From NCBI GenBank assembly GCA_012861695.1, contig JAAOOA010000095.1, positions 181,501-245,500 of the forward strand: a stretch of DNA of 64,000 nucleotides, read 5' to 3'. Origin of the DNA: Trematomus loennbergii (taxonomy: Eukaryota > Chordata > Actinopteri > Perciformes > Nototheniidae). The notes beneath the pieces were generated by a model. The model did no database searches, had not been told where the DNA came from, and worked only from the letters and a program-made list of their open reading frames with translations. Numbering within the stretch: the stretch's first letter is position 1; each line of letters opens with the position of its first letter. The position numbers and the translations under genes were made by a program. Of the stretch, positions 56,991 through 64,000 are shown piece by piece.

Positions 56991-57282
56991 GACAATATCT
57001 GGAACACAAGACCCAGAGTGAGCCCGTAGATGTGGTCGAGTCCTATGAAGCAGCTGTTAGGTGTGAATGACCAGAGAGAACATGCTCAGTGTGAAATGAG
57101 ACTCCATAATGATGTGTTAATGTGAGGTCACACTGACATCTAGTGGTGATCTGCAGACATCAACACAAGGTCAACGTTAAACTCCTCATAAACTTTAAGC
57201 ATTATTGAGATTATGATTAATTCACATGACTTTGGTAACATGATGCTTTTATTGAAGCTCTTTAAAAATGGATATAGTTAAA

Positions 57283-58569
57283 CAGGGCTGCCAACACTCA
57301 CGCATTGAGCGTGAGAGTCACGCAATCAACCCATATCTCACGCACTCACGCCACACTTGCCTTTCCTCACGCTAAGTTTTCGTCCAAAATAAATGTATAT
57401 AAATATAAAAATAAAGTGAAGGAACAGCAAACCGAGCGGTCTACGAAATGAGACGGTCTTCTGGCTTAGTTCAGTAAAGTTGGAACAATATTGGGAGATT
57501 CGGATTTCACGGATCAATAACTCATGAGCAAAACGTTATTCAGACACAAATGACGTCTCCTAAGAACCGTGGTAAGGACAACGAACTACAATCACATTTT
57601 GATCAAAAAAAGCCAATACGCGCCGTCCTCCGAGCTGGACACGTTACATTGGTCTCTTTCCGCAGCCGGAGAAGAAACGAGTGCTCAGGGACCGTCTGCA
57701 AAGTGCAACTCCGAAAAAAGAGAATTAAATAATATTCACTATACAGTATATTACTACCAAAATCACCACACATCAATAGTCTCCTGGTGGTCATACTACA
57801 GCAAGGAGTTTGGAAGAATATGCTTTTGAATAATTTGGGGGAATATTTATAATGTAAATCTTCAATACATTTGGCATTATCTTGAATAACTTTACTATTA
57901 TACAGTATTTCTACCAAACTCACTATTTGCATTGTTGTTGCTGCTAACGGATATTAGAAGCTGTTTCTAAAACAAGGAGAGGAGAGCTCTCTCCTGTCAG
58001 ACTGAGAGAGATAACTACAGCTCAGTGAGGTAAGGGACTCTCTGAGTGTTTAGATAGTAACTTTAGTCTAGTTATCTCAGTGGGTCTCAAACGGTTTGGT
58101 CACCATTTATGAGAATAATGAAAAACAGTTATGAAATACTATATGACAGTAAAACAAGAATACAGTTTAAAAGGTGGAGTGATTTGTAAAATATCCATAA
58201 AGAAAAGAAAATCTGTTTACAGTTCTGTTTCATAGGATGTTGAGAGATGTATCCATAAATTCATTTTGCTCTCAAAGTGCACCAGATTGATGCATTTAAC
58301 TTCAATTTAAAAAAAAATCTTCCAGGGGAAGCATGCCACGGACCCCCCTAGAGGAGGTGAAGACCCCCACTTATAAAATAGCACTTGATTGTAAGAGTAG
58401 CGGGTACACTGTGTATGTGCGTATTCCACTGTAGCGCCCGGTACATTAATGGGAAACCTAGTTTGTACATGTTCAATACATTTGTAACACTGTACACATG
58501 AACGTTTCTTTTTTCGGTTCACCAAAAATAAATCTCACTCCAAGCTGAACTCAAATGTTGGCAGCCCTG
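57283..58569. mobile_element. hAT-type non-autonomous element
   Basis: Ends CAGGGCTGCCAACA in perfect inversion. Flanked by agttaaa at 57276-57282 and 58570-58576 (7 bp visible, 8 expected for hAT). 1.29 kb. The interior starts with repeated cacgca/cacgct motifs. The 57550-57732 frame is not recognisable as transposase. Confidence 0.75.
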
Positions 58570-58984
58570 AGTTAAAGCTGGTTTAAGATCACCCCATGTC
58601 TGTCCTCCTGAGTCCTACATTTGATTGTTTTTAATGAATTTTTATTGACTTCTATCTTGTCCTTTTATTATTGATTTTGTACACGTTTGTTAATAATGTA
58701 AACCCCACTGAGACAATCATGTTTTTTATATTGAATCTTATAAATAAACTTAGATTTGATTAAACGTTTCTCTGATCAGCTGTAGCTATGGCAACAGGTG
58801 GCAGTTAGCCTACATTAGCTTTGATGCTAGCTAACATTAGCCACCGGTCAAAACACATTAGGCCTACTGTAATTACCTGAACGTTTTAAAACGTATTAAT
58901 TAAAACATGTAAGGTGCTTTAAAAGTGATATAACGTAGTGAAATGTCTTAACAAGTACCTTTAGCGCTGTTGCTGAGCTGAGGT

Positions 58985-59245
58985 ATGTCGGTGTTTGGAA
59001 GTGAAGCATCACAGAAAGCACCGGGAGAAGGACCGGGGATTTCATCTCTGTTCATCCGGGAGAGGGAGCAGGCAGAGCGGCCAGCAGACAGAGCAAAGAC
59101 CCCTGGTAGTGCGCCAGACGCTGATGCAAATCGTGGCCAAACGGTGGGACTACATTTAACATTTCACACACAATACACCCTGAAACTACACACTGCAGAG
59201 ATTAGACCTGATAATAGGGAAGACCATTTCCACCACAGAAAATAA
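58985..59245 (+). CDS. Unrecognised open frame, possibly a first exon
   Basis: 86 codons from ATG (MSVFGSEASQKAPGEGPG, then REREQAERPADRAKTP). The first half is more GC-rich than its surroundings. A possible donor ACG/GTGGGA lies near 59142. No family resemblance, and nothing downstream confirms splicing. It could be a fortuitous frame. Confidence 0.2.
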   Translation: MSVFGSEASQKAPGEGPGISSLFIREREQAERPADRAKTPGSAPDADANRGQTVGLHLTFHTQYTLKLHTAEIRPDNREDHFHHRK

Positions 59246-59403
59246 CATATCTACTCTGTAAGTCATTTATATGACATCTCATTAATATGACTTACAATCT
59301 CATTATACTCACATCATGTACTTGAGTAAAAGTAGAAGGAATATAAATACAATGTTCTGTAAGAGCTCTTATTTTGAAGTGCTTCCTGTTCGCTGTTAAG
59401 TTT

Positions 59404-59660
59404 CACTTTTATCTTAACTTCACTTCGGGCTCGTCGGTCGTGTCGCACCTTCTTCTTCTTCTTCTCTTCTCTCTACAGGTTTGTAACTTTTTGTGACTTT
59501 CGAGTTTTTAGAGAAAACTCTGATCATCAATCATGCTCAGAGAATAAGAACAACTCTTTAGTTTAACTTTCAGAGACTCAGAGACAGACTTTAACTCTCT
59601 TCCTGTTTTTACCTCAAAACGCCAGCACACAAAAACTATTATTATCATCAATCATTACTC
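59404..59660 (+). repeat. NLR-C 5' leader-like segment, copy 1
   Basis: Shares long stretches with 61600-61805 (ctcgtcg...tgtcgcacctt, then tttgtgacttt, then agaataagaacaactcttt). The latter lies directly before the first coding exon of NLR-C copy 2, so both are probably copies of its 5' leader or promoter region. Confidence 0.55.
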
Positions 59661-59704
59661 AGAGAATAACTCAGAGACCCTCTCTCTCTTATTCCTGTCC
59701 TAAG

Positions 59705-59706
<2 letters not shown>

Positions 59707-59743
<37 letters not shown>

Positions 59744-59774
59744 GTGTGTGTGTGTGTGTGTGGTGTGTGTGTGT

Positions 59775-59816
<42 letters not shown>

Positions 59817-59881
59817 TGTGTGTGTGTGCGTGTGTGCGTGTGCGCGTGCGTGTGTGTGTGTGCGTGTGCGTGCGTGTCTGT
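59707..59881. repeat. (GT)n microsatellite with GC variants
   Basis: About 175 bp of GT repeats, changing to tgcg/cgtg variants towards the right. It separates the two leader copies on its left side. Confidence 0.95.
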
Positions 59882-61289
59882 GTAATGGTAAAGGGTTGTT
59901 CCTCGTCACATGACCAGCAGAGTATTTAAAGATAAACATTTCAAAAGGGGAAAAGGTAAAACATTGGAAATATAAAGAGGAATACATTAATAATACAAAT
60001 CATTTTTTAAATACTAAAATAATAAATGTGGAAATGTAAACATTAGTAATTAAAGAAAACAACACTAATGTTCCTCCCTCAGCCACCGGAGGGCGACACA
60101 TCCCACAGCCTCACTCACAGGTGATTCATAAAAACGTCACAAACCAAAGTAAAGAGATAATAGTTTTAGAGCATGAAATACAAATATATATTAATACAAA
60201 ATAAAAATATTTGGAAATACAATAAAATGTAAAAACATTTACATAATATATGAGGAAGTATAGATGAGTAAAAACGTTTACAAAAAATAAAATGATGAAC
60301 ATTTAAACATTTAAACATTAATAATTAAAGAAAACAATATGTGAAAATACAAAGAGGAATAAATAAAAGGGAAGTTAATAAATAATAATACAATTAATAA
60401 ATATAGTCAACATGAGTAGTGATAAAAAGTGCTCACAATAAATGAAACAATTATAAAAATTACATAAATTGAAGATATAAATACTATATAAATAATAATG
60501 AGAGAATGAAAATGATACATAGATGAATAATAAGCAAACACATAACTATACAAATATACAAATGAATAAATGTATTGATAAATAGGAATCAATAAAACAT
60601 GTTAAGCCATGTCTTACAGATTGCTTTGTTTTCATGCTTAGAAATAAACAGAGAGAAGGGATAGTGGAGATTGAGCCGGAAAACAAAATAGATAAATAAG
60701 AAATACATTAAAATCTAAAGCAAACAGGACAAGAAGTTAATGATCATGAAATAAAAACACTAGATCAGTAAACATGGAATAAAATGATCCAACTCAAATC
60801 CATGAATGAGAGTGAAGAATAGAATGAAATGATAAGTAAATGAGACGCATTGTTACTCTCAGCCTGAACTTCAGGTGTTCACGTGCACAGATATGAACAC
60901 TTCCTGCAGCTCTCAGTGACTGATGCTCTGTGTGTGTCTGCAGATGAAGGTCTAAAGCTCTCTGAGGATTCAGCTGCAGCTAACAAGCTAACAAGCTAAC
61001 AGGATGCATTATTGTACTAGCTCTAACTGTGACTGGAACAAGAGGAATATTTCAGAAAGCTTTCAGAGTCCGGTAGAAGTGAAGAGTGATCCCCAAAGAA
61101 AGGCAACGAGAAAGCACTTAGCATCAAAATATAGTGAAAGTAGCGACAGTAAAAGTAGTCATTGTGCAGATTGGTCCATTTCAGAATAATATATATGATA
61201 TGTTTTATAATGATTGATCATGAAAGTGTTCTCAAAGCTGATAAAGGTGCAGCTAGTTTGAATGACTTTGTATACTTTACACACGGCAT
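59882..61289. other. AT-rich spacer within the NLR-C 5' region
   Basis: Strongly AT-rich, with many diverged aaataaat and aatacaa stretches (60000-60600). No gene is supported. Confidence 0.4.
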
Positions 61290-61513
61290 CTATTGCACGT
61301 CTGTCCGTCCTGGGAGAGGGATCCCTCCTCTGTTGCTCTCCCTGAGGTTTCTCCCATGTTCCTTTAAACTGTGGGGTTTCTCTGGAAGTGTTTCCTTGTA
61401 CGATGTGAGGGTCTGAGGACAGAGGGGGTCGTATTGTCACTGATATTCTGTACAAACTGTGAAGTCCACTGAGACAAATGTAACATTTGTGATATTGGGC
61501 TATATAAATAAAC

Positions 61514-61555
<42 letters not shown>

Positions 61556-61558
61556 ACT
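61290..61558 (+). mobile_element. LINE 3' tail with (ATTG)n end
   Basis: The segment from cgtctgtccgtcctgggaga to ctatataaataaac ends in nine or so gatt repeats (61518-61555). This is the widespread 3' end of teleost LINEs, inserted in the plus orientation between the two leader copies. Confidence 0.7.
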
Positions 61559-61599
61559 GCAGGGTAGCTTGTGACTTATTTTGAAGTGTTTGCAGTTTA

Positions 61600-61805
61600 A
61601 CTTTGTGCTCGTCGTGTCGCACCTTCGTAACTTTTTGTGACTTCAGAGCTTTTAGAGACAACTCTGATTATCAATCATTGCTCAGAGAATAAGAACAACT
61701 CTTTAGTTTAACTTTCAGAGACTCAGAGACAGACTTGAACTCTCTTCCTGTTTTTACCTGAGATACACCTGCACACAAAAACTATTATTATTATCAATCA
61801 TTACG
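61600..61805 (+). promoter_or_regulatory. NLR-C copy 2 leader region
   Basis: Counterpart of 59404-59660, immediately upstream of the first recognisable coding exon. A possible TATA-like tatatataaag lies at about 61827-61837, followed by the acceptor of the next exon. Promoter assignment is an inference. Confidence 0.35.
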
Positions 61806-61860
61806 TGTGTGTGTGGTTGTTCCCTTTATATATAAAGTCTATGGTGTGAATTTATTCCAG

Positions 61861-61973
61861 GTGTGGACCTGGACCTGGACCTGGACCTGGAACTGGACCT
61901 GAACCTGGACCTGAGTCCCGCTGTGTTTCCTCAAAGAGTGACCGCTCAATGGAGCCTCAATCTGCTGACGGGG
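61861..61973 (+). CDS. NLR-C copy 2, N-terminal GP-rich exon
   Basis: Acceptor tttattccag, donor GGG/GTAATA. Encodes GPGPGPGPGTGPEPGPE followed by CVSSKSDRSMEPQSADG. GP-rich stretches followed by C.S.KSD.SM are typical of N-terminal exons in fish NLRC3-like proteins. The exon ends in a phase that does not match the next peptide exon, so a base may be missing, or the donor may differ. Confidence 0.65.
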
Positions 61974-61987
61974 GTAATAATTTAAAA

Positions 61988-62404
61988 CGGACTAAAAGCC
62001 ATTTGAGTCAGTTGTTGTCTGTGTTAAAGCTTCTGTGTAACCTTCAGGAAATCCTGGTTATTAGCGACGTCGGTGGGCGTTAAGTGAATTGCAGTTAGCA
62101 TCCTGGGCATGAACTCAGTGACGTTATCCACTAAAGAGATGTGTTTACGTTAGCTTCACACTGCTGGCTGTAGGGCAGCTGAAGAGACGAGAGGCACTTT
62201 GTAGATAAACTTCACGTCTTTAGGATTTTCTCTGAAAATCTTCCTGAGTCCTTCATATAGAGAGCAGTCCACCGGCTGATAGAGGACACTCAGAAAGTCT
62301 GGAAGGTTCATCTGTTGGGCAACACAGAGCGATTTATACCATTACATTGTAAAGAGTGACTTTAGATTTAACATGTTTTCATCAGTTTTTCTCCAGTGGT
62401 TCAA
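61988..62404 (+). repeat. NLR-C copy 2 intron, duplicate of 12585-13004
   Basis: Near-identical to the segment left of peptide exon 1 in the first locus. Here the upstream exon is still present, whereas there the L2 LINE has replaced it. Confidence 0.7.
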
Positions 62405-62635
62405 TGTATGGGCGGTGGTGGCAAAGTCCGTAGGGACTTGGCTTGGGAACCAGAGAATCACCGGTGCAAGACCCCGGAAGACCAAGTGCTACCCAGGTGT
62501 CCCTGAGCAAGGCAGCGTTCCCTACACTGCTCCCCGGGCGCCGTACATATGGCAGCCCACTGCTCCTAACACTAGGATGGATCAAATGCAGAATGTACAT
62601 TTCCCCTCTGTGGGACGATGAAGAGCTCCTTCTTC
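62405..62635 (+). mobile_element. tRNA-derived SINE, copy 2
   Basis: Same SINE at the same position as 13005-13240, with few differences. A shared insertion that predates the duplication of the loci. Confidence 0.7.
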
Positions 62636-62664
62636 TTCTCTTGATGCATCTGTTTCTGTTTCAG

Positions 62665-62771
62665 GGTCCAGCAGCAGAGACCAGACTCTCCCAGCTGTCT
62701 GTCCCTAAAGAGCGACGCCTCCAAGGATGCATACATAACCTTTAAAGGCGACCTCCATCTTCTGATCAGAT
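62665..62771 (+). pseudogene. NLR-C copy 2 peptide-repeat exon
   Basis: Same exon type as 13263-17609, but 107 nt (one base lost near 62748, aaaggcgacc for aaaggacgacc). The donor end reads AT/GTAAGC instead of AA/GTAAGC. Unless skipped, it would shift the frame. Only one peptide exon is seen here against five in copy 1. Confidence 0.65.
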
Positions 62772-63066
62772 GTAAGCTGTAACTCATAGTAAGAGTCCGG
62801 TTATGAGAATAAAACCAGTTTGTTTAAAGTCTCGTCGACCCCTCCTCTTGTCCAAAGTGTTAGTTGTGAACGTCCACACTGGGAGGGGCAGTGAAACTCC
62901 ATCTGAAAACTCAGGCTGTTCAGAAGCTGTTCCACCATCTCACAAACACTTCTGATGGAGGATACTGAGCCTTCATCAAAGTCACAACCAGCTCTACTGC
63001 CAGGTGAACCCTGACCCCTGCTATGGTGCTGGAGGTGGAGCTGGGGGGGTAACGGGGGCTGGTGTA

Positions 63067-63342
63067 AGAACTGTCCCTAGGTCTTTCCTTTTCCTGATGA
63101 ACAGCTGTTAGCCAGCTGCAGAGTCCAGTATCTATCCACACAGCCACGTTTCAGGAAGACCAGAATGAAGGATGGACAGAATCCTCTGGTCTTCAACAGT
63201 AGCTGGAAATAAATATTCCTGTAGTGCAAAGTTCCCGCTGACGCACAGGACCACCAGCCTGTTCCCCTGTCCTCCTTCACCCTGAGTGTGTCTCTGTGTG
63301 GACAGACATAATGTGAGCTAATGCTTCATGATTCCTCCACAG
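63067..63342 (+). repeat. Intron shared with copy 1 (29101-29377)
   Basis: Homology between the two NLR genes resumes at 63067 (aagaactgtccctaggtc) and continues to the window edge. The exact left border of the match, right after the LINE fragment in copy 1, marks an insertion or deletion breakpoint there. Confidence 0.75.
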
Positions 63343-63420
63343 AGGGGACCAGGAGAGCTCGGAGGTTCCCGGTGGTCAGTCTGCCCAGCAGCATCAGACA
63401 CAGCTGGACTCCATATTTAC
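63343..63420 (+). CDS. NLR-C copy 2 linker exon
   Basis: Same as 29378-29456 (GDQESSEVPGGQSAQQHQ, then LDSIF). The donor reads tttac/gtgtgagt, one g fewer than in copy 1, so the exon is 78 or 80 nt, not 79, and the phase with the next exon is uncertain. Confidence 0.65.
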
Positions 63421-63561
63421 GTGTGAGTACATGTACTACAGATACTTTACCTCTCTTCTGCTCACAGTCATCTCCATGCTGCACTTTTAGAGAGTCAGTC
63501 TGTCCGGATCTGATGTTTGGATCCATGGTTTATAGTTTGTGTCGTTCATGTGATGTTCCAG

Positions 63562-63787
63562 CTGCTGGAGGACCACATCGTCACCTTTGTGAAGAGCGAG
63601 CTGAAGAAGATCCAGAAGGCTCTGAGTTCAGATTACCCAGAAGGCTTAGAGAGTCAGAGTGAGGATGAGGAGGTGTTGGAGGCTGAGGATGAAGAGCAGA
63701 GGAGGAGCAGAGAGGCATTCCTGAACATCACACTGCACTTCCTGAGGAGCATGAAGCAGGAGGAGCTGGCTGACCGTCTGCACAGCA
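63562..63787 (+). CDS. NLR-C copy 2, start of the FISNA region
   Basis: 226 nt, intact, nearly identical to 29596-29821 (LLEDHIVTFVKSELKKIQKA, then QEELADRLHS). Donor AGCA/GTAAGA. Confidence 0.85.
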
Positions 63788-63930
63788 GTAAGAGGGTTTC
63801 TATAAAGATTTAACACTCTGGATAAATGTCTCATCTGCTGATGTCTCAAGGGACCAACATATATCCATATTTTATTCAGAGAACCAGAGTTACAGTGTGA
63901 CCAATGATCTTTTGTTGTGTGTTCTTTCAG

Positions 63931-64000
63931 AAACCTTTGCTGCAGAGTGTCAGCGTAAACTTAAATCCACCCTGAAGGAGAGGTTCCAGTGTGTGTTTGA
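63931..64000 (+). CDS. NLR-C copy 2 large exon, cut by the window edge
   Basis: The acceptor is ttctttcag. The first 23 codons read [20 protein letters not shown] then VF, the start of FISNA. This version keeps the residues before CQRKLK, where copy 1 reads CWSCQRKLK. The NACHT domain must lie beyond the right edge. Confidence 0.85.

Noticed and set aside
59700..59987. Similar His-Thr/Cys-Val frames
   Set aside because: Again simple dinucleotide repeat.

Overview
The window looks like nuclear DNA from a ray-finned fish, probably a percomorph teleost. The evidence is the FISNA-NACHT-LRR-B30.2 type of NLRC3-like (NLR-C) gene, intron-rich genes with short exons, L2-type and L1-type LINE fragments, tRNA-derived SINEs ending in fish-type tails, hAT and TTAA-flanked (piggyBac-like) non-autonomous DNA transposons, and many CA/GT and minisatellite tracts. 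The species cannot be named from the sequence. No bacterial, plasmid or CRISPR feature was seen.

Layout. 1-9.7 kb: two copies of a composite LINE fragment on the minus strand flank four minus-strand exons of a SAMD3-like gene remnant (3.3-6.3 kb) and several small DNA transposons. 9.7-12.6 kb: a nearly complete minus-strand L2-type LINE with endonuclease and reverse transcriptase domains. 12.6-43.05 kb: a plus-strand NLR-C gene. Its 5' part is a tandem array of 108-nt phase-symmetric peptide exons (13.2-17.6 kb). The array is cut off from the body of the gene by a roughly 11-kb block of LTR retroelements, including a 6.76-kb element with two LTRs, a tRNA-Gln primer site and a polypurine tract but no visible gag-pol. 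The body follows: linker, FISNA/NACHT exons (29.4-31.7 kb), two LRR exons, a linker and a B30.2 exon (42.5-43.05 kb). Its introns are full of transposons, including a foldback with arms of about 1 kb and a palindromic pair of LTRs joined head to head through a piece of tRNA-Pro. This gene copy carries at least seven single-base frameshifts and is probably a pseudogene. 44.7 kb (minus): an isolated adenylate kinase 2 P-loop exon. 45.56-51.57 kb: an intact six-exon type II C-type lectin gene whose spliced coding length (726 nt) is exactly in frame. 54.96-56.43 kb: a 57-bp minisatellite open on both strands. 56.7 kb: a decayed Myb/SANT-like domain. 57.3-58.6 kb: a hAT-type element. 59.4-64 kb: the 5' end of a second NLR-C gene, which runs off the right edge.

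Functional picture. The recognisable host genes fit an innate-immunity neighbourhood: two NLR-C copies (cytosolic sensors by family knowledge) flank a membrane lectin receptor in the same orientation. The rest is mostly transposon-driven duplication and rearrangement. The exons of the lectin and the start of the second NLR are clean, while the first NLR and the SAMD3-like remnant are frameshifted. This argues for real decay rather than uniform sequencing error, though assembly error cannot be excluded.
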